Assembly: GCF_003034915.1 (NCBI RefSeq)
Contig: NZ_PZJX01000010.1
Span: 1-49,914, forward strand
Direction: 5' to 3'
DNA: 49,914 bases
Source of the DNA: Mesorhizobium helmanticense
Lineage (GTDB): Bacteria; Pseudomonadota; Alphaproteobacteria; Rhizobiales; Rhizobiaceae
Below are positions 19,030-27,146 of the stretch, in pieces (within the stretch, counting starts at the first letter, position 1; each line of letters begins with the position of its first letter). Position numbers and translations under genes: made by a program. The notes beneath the pieces were generated by a model, which worked only from the letters and a program-made list of their open reading frames with translations, was not told where the DNA came from and ran no database searches.

Positions 19030-19121
19030 ATAAGGAAGGTTCTCGCAGCACGGGAGCGACGCGTCGAATTTATCAATCCCTGATCAAGCAGATCCAGGCC
19101 GGAGTGTACGGGTGTCGGTGA
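19020..19121 (+). pseudogene. N-terminal fragment of a GntR/MocR-type regulator
   Basis: A short open stretch from a TTG at 19020 encodes STGATRRIYQSLIKQIQAGVYG, which matches the first helix of GntR-type winged-helix domains (RIYxxLxxxIxxGxYxPG). A stop follows at 19121, where the family continues with the recognition helices. The DNA to 19287 shows no further open frame of the family. It is divergent from the B3/4-LysE-dapA operon, the usual arrangement for a regulator and its target, so the operon's own regulator appears lost. Confidence 0.4.
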
Positions 19122-19287
19122 CGCCACCCAGTTCTCCGCAAGCAAGCGGCCCACAAGTTGCCCATGATCCGGTCATGCTGTTGTGAACCCTAGGGCATTA
19201 TCGTGATGCCAGCGCCACCATGGTGGCGTCGTACTGTTCGAAACCCCCCGATTGTTACCGCGGTTTTGCTTGACGCGCGCGATGACC

Positions 19288-20040
19288 TTAGCTGAGGCCT
19301 AGGATGAAGCGCCGATTGGAGGGACGGATCGACCGCGCGTTAGATGCGTAAAGCGTCGTAAACCGCTTGATGTCTGCGGTGTCGACCTCGACCGGTTCCA
19401 TTGCAACCATCCACTCCACGTTTTCGGTGCAGGGCGGAGTCGTTAATGATCCCTCATAGGTCCAGTAGCCGAGCGAGGCCGGCAAAAGCCCGTTGGGATC
19501 GAACTCGTCAACTGCCATCTCCTCGCCGGGCCGGGCCGGAAAGACCTTGGCGAGACCGGCAAAGCTGATATTTGTCGCGCCAGGCGTAAGAAGGGCGCTC
19601 AGCACACCCAGAGTATCGCTCTTTGTGTCTTTATGGACAAAATGCGCTTCCATCGGGAAGCTCGTGCCCGCCACGTGATGCTCGCTCGGCGCGTGGAAAT
19701 GCAACTGTGCCAATTGGTAGACGCGATCCCCGCGGGTCAAGGTGCTGCCTTCCGGCATGTTGATTTGAATGGTGTGGCCGTTGTTCACCATCCTGCCGCC
19801 GCCCTTGAGCCAACTGATGTCGATGCGCGGTATATCCGCCTTTACCGTGCCGGCGATGTCGATGGGTGACTGCTGCCTGCCCGCCGAACAGGCGAAATTT
19901 CTCGTGTCCAGATCGGCCCAATGCTCCGGCCCGACCGAGCCGCCATATCCCCAATGGGCGCTGGCCGCACGCGCGGTCTGGGCGCAGATCGGGCACACGC
20001 CCAGCGCGATGAATGCTCTAATCAGGTTACGACGATGCAT
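19288..20040 (-). CDS. Alpha-type carbonic anhydrase, periplasmic
   Basis: The 250-residue product starts at 20040 (AAGGAGCGAGG ribosome site). The N-terminus MHRRNLIRAFIALGVC has a twin-arginine-like signal and an AARA-type cleavage region. The alpha-CA core shows QQSPIDI, the proton-shuttle His in NNGHTIQI, zinc ligands in QLHFHAPSEHH and MEAHFVH, and YEGSLTTPPCTENVEWMV. The enzyme interconverts CO2 and bicarbonate. An alpha-CA gene (msi040) has been described on the M. loti R7A symbiosis island with a role in bacteroids, and this is probably its counterpart. The frame runs on upstream through an IS4-type relic to 20784, but that part is not CA. Confidence 0.92.
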   Translation of the reverse strand: MHRRNLIRAFIALGVCPICAQTARAASAHWGYGGSVGPEHWADLDTRNFACSAGRQQSPIDIAGTVKADIPRIDISWLKGGGRMVNNGHTIQINMPEGSTLTRGDRVYQLAQLHFHAPSEHHVAGTSFPMEAHFVHKDTKSDTLGVLSALLTPGATNISFAGLAKVFPARPGEEMAVDEFDPNGLLPASLGYWTYEGSLTTPPCTENVEWMVAMEPVEVDTADIKRFTTLYASNARSIRPSNRRFILGLS

Positions 20041-20069
20041 ATTGCCTCGCTCCTTGATGCGAACCTTAT

Positions 20070-20372
20070 GTCCTTGCTTCCAATTGGTGCAGTCAAGGCA
20101 CAGCCGCAAGGGCGGGCGTAGGTTGAGCCGCGCCACCAGCGTACACGCCAGCCAGTCCTCGTCGAACTGGTAAACTGGAAGAAGCGTCGCCGCCGGCGAT
20201 CGTTGGAGGCTCCGCTCCCCGGTCCGTGGAAATGGCTGGCGACGTGGCTGAGATTCACCGTGCCGCCGCTGATCAGGCCAACAACCAGCACAGCCGGCGT
20301 CGCCGGTCCGGCTGTTACTCGGCGGTATGTCGCGCGTAACGTTGAAGCGGGAGTGTCGGGCAGGCAGTGCAT
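20070..20372 (-). pseudogene. IS4-type transposase N-terminal relic
   Basis: Joined minus-strand frames give VGLISGGTVNLSHVASHFHG, ASNDRRRRRFFQF, FDEDWLACTLVARLNLRPPL and LCLDCTNWKQG. These match the N-terminal half of IS4-group DDE transposases (LSHLA, SNYRRLQRFF, LCLDRTNWK, where the Asp is the first catalytic residue). The coding sequence stops being recognisable right after TNWK, about 30 bases before the carbonic anhydrase start. There is at least one frameshift. It may supply or have displaced the carbonic anhydrase promoter. Confidence 0.7.
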
Positions 20373-20721
20373 TGCAAAGGATCCCCTCTTTGGCGAGACG
20401 AATTCCTCCATTCCAACTGATTCCCGACCTCTCGGCCACCCACTGTGTAGCCTGCCCGCCACGCTCCCCAAGACCATAAAGGCATGGATAAAACTCGCGA
20501 ATACGCCTTGGAAAGCAGGTCTCAAAGGCCAAGGGGACCTTCCATCTGGAAAATGCCAAGCAAAGCTCGCGTTCGGACGATCCATGCGGTTGCCAGGCTG
20601 GCTGCCTCCGGTCAGGCGAGATCCGGATCCTTCCGCGAGGATAGCTGTAAACGTCCACAGGCTGCATCGCTGTGCGCTTTGCCCTTCGATGGCGGGAACA
20701 CAACCCGCACGGAGGCGACGA

Positions 20722-21366
20722 ATGATTCAGCTGATCACACCTGGCCTCTACAGCGAATTCGCAGGCGAGCTCAAAGAGATGCACGGGCTCAGATATCGGG
20801 TTTTCAAGGAGAGGCTCGATTGGGAAGTTCAGACCGGAGGCGAAATGGAAACAGACACCTTTGACGACTTGAAGCCTGTCTATCTGCTGCTCAAGGGATC
20901 CGATTGGCGAATTCGTGGCTGCGTGCGCCTCTTGCCAACCACTGGGCCGACCATGTTGCGCGACACATTCCCGGCGCTGCTGGGTGAGGCTGTGGCGCCC
21001 GCGAGTCCCGACATATGGGAAAGCAGCCGTTTCGCGCTCGATTTGCCCCCATCAACGCCCAAGGCGGCAGGCGGCCTTGCCCAAGCAACCTACGAGCTCT
21101 TCGCCGGCATGATCGAATTCGGCTTGGCCAACAATCTCACCCGGATCGTGACGGTGACCGATACGCGTATGGAACGGATCCTTCGCCTCGCAACGTGGCC
21201 ATTGTCGCGCATCGGAAAGCCGCAGCCCGTCGGCAAAACGGAGGCGGTGGCCGGGTTTCTCGAGATCTCTCACGCCAGCCTGTTGCGCATCCGCTGGAGG
21301 GGACGTCTGAATGGGCCGGTACTGTGGCAACCGATTCTCGGCCTGCCGCACGGCCCATGCGGATAG
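20722..21366 (+). CDS. LuxI-family acyl-homoserine-lactone synthase
   Basis: The ATG at 20722 has GGAGGCGACG just upstream and gives 214 residues, a normal LuxI length. Conserved features are LRYRVFKERLDWEV (Arg and Phe of the active site), ETDTFDDLKPVYLL, GCVRLLPTTGPTML and IWESSRFAL. It makes AHL signals from S-adenosylmethionine and acyl-ACP. No luxR-type gene is present in this window, so the receptor must lie elsewhere. In Mesorhizobium ICEs, AHL synthases of the TraI type control excision and transfer, which fits an island with a trb cluster, but this gene sits between carbonic anhydrase and nodM, so its circuit is uncertain. Confidence 0.9.
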   Translation: MIQLITPGLYSEFAGELKEMHGLRYRVFKERLDWEVQTGGEMETDTFDDLKPVYLLLKGSDWRIRGCVRLLPTTGPTMLRDTFPALLGEAVAPASPDIWESSRFALDLPPSTPKAAGGLAQATYELFAGMIEFGLANNLTRIVTVTDTRMERILRLATWPLSRIGKPQPVGKTEAVAGFLEISHASLLRIRWRGRLNGPVLWQPILGLPHGPCG

Positions 21367-21402
21367 CCAAGACGTGGTGCGTGGCCCCAGGGATCGGAAG
21401 AG

Positions 21403-21457
21403 GGTTTGCTTCTCGTCGCCGAAAGGAGTCATTGCGTCCGGCCTGGAGAAGCAAACC
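21403..21457. repeat. Perfect 12-base inverted repeat after the AHL synthase gene
   Basis: GGTTTGCTTCTC (21403-21414) is repeated as its exact reverse complement at 21446-21457, with 31 bases between. It starts 37 bases after the stop of the luxI-type gene. No T-run follows, so it is not a standard intrinsic terminator. It could still form a hairpin in the mRNA or mark a lost mobile element. Confidence 0.6.
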
Positions 21458-21678
21458 GAGGAATGATGCATGAAGCAGCGTCCGCACAATTGAACGGCGA
21501 GATCAAAGAGTGCGCTGGGGCTACCCATTCGCACTCGGCCCAAGTATTCCCCGTCTCCTCCGGCCGGCTTGCATGCTATTAACGCAGGTGAGGGCGCCGG
21601 CCATGATATGCGCAGCCCGTTGAAGGCGGAAGCGTGCGCCCCGGTTCACATCACCCGCATTGGACTGAGGTTTAGTTC

Positions 21679-21727
21679 ATCCATGGCGTGGATGATGGCT
21701 ATCCCAACAATCAATTTTACCGAACTT
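21679..21727 (+). promoter_or_regulatory. nod box upstream of nodM
   Basis: ATCCATGGCGTGGATG, a short spacer, then ATCCCAACAATCAATTTTAC and CGAAC match the 47-49 base nod box consensus with few changes. The site ends about 96 bases before the nodM start and points to it. NodD binds nod boxes and activates with flavonoids. Confidence 0.9.
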
Positions 21728-21822
21728 ACTGGATTCCATTAGAAGACTCTAACTGAGCGCATGCCGGGCGGCGTCCCTCGTCTGCGTCGGCTAAGGCTGC
21801 CGGGAAGAATTCGGAGAAGAAC

Positions 21823-23646
21823 ATGTGCGGAATTGTTGGCATCGTTGGGCAACAGCCGGTGTCGGAACGCCTGGTCGACGCATTGAAGCGTCTGGAATAC
21901 CGCGGCTATGATTCGGCCGGCATTGCGACGATCACCGAGGGCACCTTGCACCGCCGGCGCGCGGAGGGCAAGCTCGTCAATCTCGAGAGGAGACTCAAGG
22001 AAGAGCCGCTGGGTGGTACCATCGGCATCGCCCACACCCGCTGGGCAACCCATGGGCCACCGACGGAACGCAATGCACACCCGCACTTCACGGATGGTGT
22101 GGCCGTCGTCCATAACGGCATCATCGAGAATTTCGCCGAACTGAAGGACGAATTGGCGGCGACGGGAGCCGAGTTCCAGACCGACACCGACACTGAGGTC
22201 CTTGCGCATCTCTTGGCAAGGCACCGCCGGGAGGGCATGAGGCGTGGTGAGGCGGTCCATGCCATGCTGAAAAGCGTCAGGGGTGCCTACGCGCTTGCCA
22301 TCCTCTTTGAGGATGATCCGTCGACCATCATTGCGGCGCGCAATGGACCACCGCTGGCGATCGGTCACGGCGACGGCGAGATGTTCCTGGGCTCCGACGC
22401 GATCGCGCTTGCTCCATTCACGAATGAAATCACCTATCTCATTGACGGTGACTGGGCCGTTGTCGGCAGGACGGGCGCTGATATCTTTGATTACGACGGC
22501 CACCCCGTCGCGCGTCCGCGCCAGACCTCCGTGGCCGTGGCCACTCTGGCCAACAAGGGCAGCCATCGCCACTTCATGGAGAAGGAAATCCTCGAGCAGC
22601 CCGAGGTCATCGCCGATGCGCTCGGTCATTATATCAATTTCATCGAAAATGGTGCCGAGGCGGTTTTTGGCATCGACTTCGCCAAGATCCCGAGCTTGGC
22701 GATCTCTGCCTGCGGCACCGCATATCTCGCCGGGCTGATCGGAAAATACTGGTTCGAGCGCTATGCGCGCCTGCCGGTCGAAATAGATGTTGCATCCGAA
22801 TTCCGCTATCGCGAGATTCCGTTGTCGCCGCAGTCTGCGGCTCTGTTCATTTCACAGTCGGGCGAAACCGCCGATACGCTGGCATCGCTGAGGTACTGCA
22901 AGCAGCTTGGGCTGAAAATTGGCGCTGTCGTCAATGCGCGCGAATCGACCATCGCTCGGGAGGCCGATGTGGTCTTCCCGATCCTTGCCGGCCCAGAGAT
23001 CGGCGTCGCCTCCACCAAGGCCTTCACCTGCCAGCTAGCCGCTCTTGCCGCACTCGCCATCCACGCAGCCAAGGCCCGCGGAACCGTGACCGAAGATGAG
23101 GTGCAGGCGCTCGTCGAGAGCCTCGCCGAAATGCCGCGCCTCATGAGGCAGGTACTGGACAGCATCCAGCCGGAGATTGAGCTTCTGTCGCGCGAACTGT
23201 CAAAGTGTCATCATGTCCTTTATCTCGGCCGTGGCACAAATTTCCCACTGGCGATGGAGGGTGCGCTGAAGCTCAAGGAGATTTCCTACATCCACGCCGA
23301 AGGCTATGCGGCGGGTGAATTGAAGCACGGTCCTATCGCATTGATAGACGAGAACATGCCAGTGATCGTCATCGCGCCACATGACCGCTTTTTCGACAAG
23401 ACCCTCTCCAACATGCAGGAAGTGGCCGCCCGCGGAGGGCGCATAATCCTCATCACCGATGGAAAAGGGGCAGCCGCATCGAAACTCGATACGATGCACA
23501 CGATCGTGCTGCCGGCCACCGACGAGATTATCGCGCCGATGATCTTCTCGCTGCCGATACAGCTTCTTGCGTACCACACGGCGCTCTTCATGGGCACAGA
23601 TCTCGACCAGCCACGCAACCTGGCAAAATCAGTCACCGTCGAATGA
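21823..23646 (+). CDS. nodM: NodM, glutamine--fructose-6-phosphate aminotransferase (isomerising)
   Basis: The 607-residue enzyme makes glucosamine-6-phosphate from fructose-6-phosphate and glutamine. The N-terminal glutaminase domain begins MCGIVGIVG with nucleophile Cys2. The two SIS isomerase subdomains carry ISACGTAYLAG, ISQSGETADT and VASTKAFTCQ, and the C-terminus ends LAKSVTVE. The sequence would equally fit housekeeping glmS. The nod box 96 bases upstream and the island setting indicate the symbiotic copy nodM, which feeds the chitin backbone of Nod factors. GGAGAAG lies just before the ATG. No other nod gene follows in the window. Confidence 0.92.
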   Translation: MCGIVGIVGQQPVSERLVDALKRLEYRGYDSAGIATITEGTLHRRRAEGKLVNLERRLKEEPLGGTIGIAHTRWATHGPPTERNAHPHFTDGVAVVHNGIIENFAELKDELAATGAEFQTDTDTEVLAHLLARHRREGMRRGEAVHAMLKSVRGAYALAILFEDDPSTIIAARNGPPLAIGHGDGEMFLGSDAIALAPFTNEITYLIDGDWAVVGRTGADIFDYDGHPVARPRQTSVAVATLANKGSHRHFMEKEILEQPEVIADALGHYINFIENGAEAVFGIDFAKIPSLAISACGTAYLAGLIGKYWFERYARLPVEIDVASEFRYREIPLSPQSAALFISQSGETADTLASLRYCKQLGLKIGAVVNARESTIAREADVVFPILAGPEIGVASTKAFTCQLAALAALAIHAAKARGTVTEDEVQALVESLAEMPRLMRQVLDSIQPEIELLSRELSKCHHVLYLGRGTNFPLAMEGALKLKEISYIHAEGYAAGELKHGPIALIDENMPVIVIAPHDRFFDKTLSNMQEVAARGGRIILITDGKGAAASKLDTMHTIVLPATDEIIAPMIFSLPIQLLAYHTALFMGTDLDQPRNLAKSVTVE

Positions 23647-23813
23647 TGTGACGCCTTCATTAGTCGCAACGCTCGCCCATTCGGAAAAACTCCAAGCACT
23701 TCAACCGGCGCTCAAGCGCGCCGCTACCGCCTTGCCGTTATTTGCTGGAGCATCCCGTTTAGCGACGATTGGTTATCCCTTTGGCCTCCCCTCACGCTGC
23801 TTGGCTGTGCCTA

Positions 23814-24039
23814 CGGGCAAACCCGGTCGAGAAAAGCATCGAATACGCAGCAATAGCGCTAACCACAAAGCGATCCTCCTGCCGCATGCGGATAAAACCC
23901 TTCGCTGTCCACTATTTCGTCCTCGCTCGATGATTGCGGCTCGCCGCGGTCTTCGTCGGTGAGACGGTTGCCCTTTGACTTGCCAGGCGGCCAGCTGCGA
24001 TGTGCGGGCTGTAGGAATCCCGTGTAACCTCGTTCTGGA
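23814..24039 (-). pseudogene. hemN-like C-terminal fragment
   Basis: This stretch is a degenerate copy, in reverse orientation, of the 3' part of the hemN-like gene at 27147-28472. Bases 23814-23912 match its last codons and the start of its 3' flank, and 23925-24039 match bases around 28130-28260. Roughly 100 bases in between are missing. Stops and shifts interrupt it, so it is a dead fragment. Together with the two other hemN genes it shows that three copies have passed through this region. Confidence 0.8.
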
Positions 24040-24040
24040 T

Positions 24041-24304
24041 CTAACGCTCACCGATAGGCCCGGCCAGTCGCAAGAGGACCGGGCGATGATCGGACACTTC
24101 CAGGAACCGCTCGATGGTTCGGTCGAGCGCGAGGATCATGAAATCGTGGCCGCACGGCACGAGATTGGGCGAGATAAAGACATGGTCGATCAGCGACTTG
24201 AAGGGCGCCTTGACGCAGGTGATTTGCTTGTCCGAAGCATCCTGCGCGGCGAGCGCGGTCAGGCCGGCGGCGGTCAGCGCGGTCTCTGGAAGCCAAGGTT
24301 GCAT
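24041..24304 (-). pseudogene. Endonuclease/exonuclease/phosphatase-family C-terminal fragment
   Basis: An open stretch of 87 codons encodes SLIDHVFISPNLVP and EVSDHRPVLLRLA, the IDHIFVS and SDHxP motifs that end EEP-fold enzymes (the His of SDH is catalytic). The N-terminal two thirds are absent, so the protein cannot be active. It directly abuts the hemN fragment on one side and lies near a dapA fragment on the other. Confidence 0.6.
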
Positions 24305-24410
24305 TGAGTCGCCGCCGATTCAGTCGTTATCGAAGCTGGGATACTGGGCGAGTTCGGCGATTGCTTCGGCGATCACGCGCCCACCCATCTGCCGGCGGCC
24401 TCCACCGTGT

Positions 24411-24608
24411 CGCCGGACTGCGCCGCACGCGTCAGCGCAAGCGCCGGGACCGCCAGCAAACCTGCTGCAACGCTTTACCAGGGGTCACATCCCGGCAAGC
24501 GGGGCATCGGCCGCGCCCTAATCGCAGCTGTATCCGATTGCAAACGTGTCAGGGCTTATCTGCCGCAGGCGTGGCAGGTCCCCCGCATAATCGTCATTCG
24601 CCGCCTGA
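24411..24608 (-). pseudogene. dapA-like gene fragment
   Basis: The DNA matches 16759-16972 inside the DapA-like gene almost base for base, with scattered substitutions and small indels that break the frame. Both copies are on the minus strand. Only about 200 of the 890 bases of the gene are present. It is a partial duplication or the remnant of a second copy. Confidence 0.85.
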
Positions 24609-24636
24609 GGCCACCGAGATGAAGCTCTTCCTCCCG

Positions 24637-25800
24637 TTAGAATGAACGTTCGAAACGGAGGATGCCGCCGACACTGCTCTTTTTGTTGGCATTAGCCCAG
24701 CTAATGGAAGGGTCGACCTTGCCGACGGCGGAGTCGCCGTAGCGGTCATAGTCGAGTTCGGCTGTAATTGTGAAATCTGCAAGAAACGCATAGGCAACGT
24801 TTGCAGCGACACCATAGTTCCTGAGCTGATCACCCGAGAGCTGAAGATTCAACGAAGTTGTCTCATTGAGCTTGTAAGTGGCGCCGGCCCAGAAAGCCCA
24901 GTTACCGCCCCAACTTTTGTAGAACCCGCGACCATGAGCGTCGATTGCGTTAGTGACGTCATCGTTGAGCTTGCCGCTGGAGCCGTAGCCGAACATTCCG
25001 AATAGCGAGAGTTGGTCGGTAACATCGACGTCGATGCGGACCTTGCCGGCGACCGATTCGTAGTTGCTATCATAAGCGACAACGCCGGTGATCGCGCCCC
25101 AGTGTTGTGTGTATTTCACTCCGCCGACTAGGTGCGGAACGTAGCTGTCGATGGTGCCGACCAGGCCCGAGCCTTCTTCGAGTGAAACCACAGCCGAAAA
25201 GCCGTTACCGGCGTCAAAGTAGTACTGAACCACATTAGTATCGAAGGCGCCGTACGGGATAAGCATCTGATTGAGCACGTCGCCCGCGTAGCCAATAAAC
25301 ATGTCGAAGGCGGACCAGTCCTTACCAACTCGGAGGCCACCAAGCTGAACCCAGGCGAAAGTCAACTTGATGCCTTGGCTGAAGGCATAGTATCGAGGAC
25401 TGTCCGAACCGGAATAGGCGGTGTTACTGCCGTAGTTCATGCCGGTCTCGATGTAGGTCTGTAATGTACCGAGTTCGGTCTCTTGCCCGGTCCAAGTTTT
25501 GAATGTGAAGCGCGTGTGGTTTTGCCATATCCCCTGGGCCTCGCCAGTCTTCACATCCGTGGTTCTAGCTTGGTCATACGATACGACATCGCCGAGGCCG
25601 ATGTCGTAACGGACATAGCCGCCGATGCGCAGGCAGGTCTCGGTGCCGGGGATGTAGTAGTAACCAGCGCCGTAAACGTCGCAGATCTTGACGTATTCAA
25701 CGGGCTCAGGCTCGGCCAGGACGATGGCGTCGGCGGCTCGGGCACAGGAAACGGCGATCAGGGCCGCAGCTGAGCCGAGCAGGAGGCTCCTGATGTTCAT
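24637..25800 (-). CDS. Rhizobial outer-membrane porin (Porin_2 family)
   Basis: From the ATG at 25800 (ribosome site GGAGATCAAGA) the product has 387 residues. It has a signal peptide (MNIRSLLLGSAAALIAVSCARAADA), then EPEPVEYVKICDVYGAGYYYIPGT and ETCLRIGGYVRYDIG, the hallmark start of alphaproteobacterial RopA/Omp2-type porins. Alternating beta-strand sequence follows, and the chain ends in aromatic Phe (RFERSF). It forms a trimeric diffusion pore. The frame stays open to 25884, but that part lacks a signal peptide. It stands alone, with relics on its 3' side and non-coding sequence on its 5' side. Confidence 0.9.
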   Translation of the reverse strand: MNIRSLLLGSAAALIAVSCARAADAIVLAEPEPVEYVKICDVYGAGYYYIPGTETCLRIGGYVRYDIGLGDVVSYDQARTTDVKTGEAQGIWQNHTRFTFKTWTGQETELGTLQTYIETGMNYGSNTAYSGSDSPRYYAFSQGIKLTFAWVQLGGLRVGKDWSAFDMFIGYAGDVLNQMLIPYGAFDTNVVQYYFDAGNGFSAVVSLEEGSGLVGTIDSYVPHLVGGVKYTQHWGAITGVVAYDSNYESVAGKVRIDVDVTDQLSLFGMFGYGSSGKLNDDVTNAIDAHGRGFYKSWGGNWAFWAGATYKLNETTSLNLQLSGDQLRNYGVAANVAYAFLADFTITAELDYDRYGDSAVGKVDPSISWANANKKSSVGGILRFERSF

Positions 25801-26669
25801 TCTTGATCTCCGTTCAAATATTGAAGAAGGGGACGTCAACGAACGAGCCAGCCCTTCCTGTCCCCACAATCGAAAACGATGCACATCGCGCTGCGCCTAT
25901 CGCAGTGTGACACACGGATCATAATAATTATTCAACAACAGGGGCGATGAAGCTGAATCATACTTCAACACCATAAGTTGTTGTTCTAGTACCACTTGCT
26001 TGAAATGCCTGTGGAGGAATCAAATACTTCCGAGTCGATTGCCATGATTATCTCCGATAGCTGCGGGCGTACCGTCACAACGGCTTCGAAAATCACCCCG
26101 CAAGTGACGTGCCAACCGCACGACCAAGCTATGATTGACACTCAAGTTTGCCGTCGGACCTTGGTTTGCGTTTCCTTTTTTGCTCTTAGGGTCAAGCTGA
26201 GCACGAAAAGCAAATGTTTCGGACATGGTTCGTCTGTTCGCTTCGCGACAGTATCGTTCAATGGCGATAGCTTTTGTTTGTTTTGAGCCTCGACATTGTT
26301 GACATCATGCGAGTGCACCGCTCGGTACGTCAGCCGAGATGCCCCACTGATGCCGGCATGCCTAGGCGTAAGCGTCCTCGTTAGGGCGAAGGGCCACACC
26401 TCGGCGGTGGCGAGGTGCACCAGCTTTCCAGCTAGTCCGGACAAAGTGGTTCCGAAAGGCGGGAAGGTCGAGACGAGCCGTTGTAAGCCCCTCTCTGAAT
26501 CGGAAGCCGTGCATGGGCCATTTTTGTTTTTACGGAAGCACATGCGAATTCGCTCGATTGTCAGTTGCGAGCGACGCTTGAGTTGCGCTTCACTCCGGCG
26601 CTTTGCCGGGCCACAGGAGCGCGATTTGTCGGTGATCATGCGCCTGGCGTAGCGCTACTTTCTAAATTG
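25801..26669. other. 0.87 kb without a recognisable gene
   Basis: The first 200 bases are AT-rich and must hold the porin promoter; TTCAACAAC near 25930 and AGTTGTTGTTC near 25976 form a loose inverted repeat. Overlapping frames of up to 165 codons follow on both strands (26142-26652), with no family motif and no convincing ribosome site. I see no RNA gene or intact mobile element. Confidence 0.5.
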
Positions 26670-27030
26670 GTTCATCAGGCTTGCAGCCTTGACAGGGGCG
26701 GACCTGGACGGGCTCCTCGAGCACAATTCCCGCTCTGACAGACGGTGCGCCACAGCCAAAGCCTCGTGCCGGCAATTAATACGACGAACTCATCGAGATG
26801 CCAGGTATCGCTACGTGACGCCGTCTTACGCACCAGCCGGCGAGCAAAAGTCTGGTCCCAACGCCGAATCGACTGGTCGGATGGGGCATGCTGCGTTCCA
26901 TCGGACGCTGAAGGGAGGGGATAGGATAGGATAGTAGCACCAAACGGTGTGCGGGAAAGTCTCGACGGGAAACCCATGGCGCTTGTCGCTGACCAGCGCG
27001 TGCTCATACCATCGCTGTCCAGCCAAGGCT
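26670..27030 (-). pseudogene. IS6-type transposase relic
   Basis: Minus-strand frames give KRHGFPVETFPHTVWCYY, then after a break RRWDQTFARRLVRK, SDTWHLDEFVVLIAGTRLWLWRTV and a decayed tail. These are the N-terminal and first catalytic (WHLDE) blocks of IS6/IS26-group transposases. About 30 codons between the blocks are replaced by a short stretch containing GGATAGGATAGGATAG, a five-base tandem repeat. The C-terminal half is gone. Confidence 0.75.
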
Positions 27031-27146
27031 GAATGGGGCTATCGCTGCCAAATAATCGGGCCCAAAGCGGACCGGACTGATATAGCGCAAAGACACAGGA
27101 GAGCGCAGTGGTAAGGATGGAAGGCAACAACATGGGACGGTAACTG

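Noticed and set aside
20041..20784. Open frame continuing upstream of the carbonic anhydrase start, giving a 498-residue protein
   Set aside because: The added part is an IS4-type transposase relic read out of frame. The ATG at 20040 has a good ribosome site and a signal peptide.
26142..26652. Overlapping frames of 118 and 165 codons on opposite strands
   Set aside because: No recognisable domain, odd composition and no ribosome site; treated as non-coding.
27077..27090. CTGATATAGCGCAA upstream of the hemN-like gene as an FNR site
   Set aside because: Only the left half fits. The right half lacks the TCA core.
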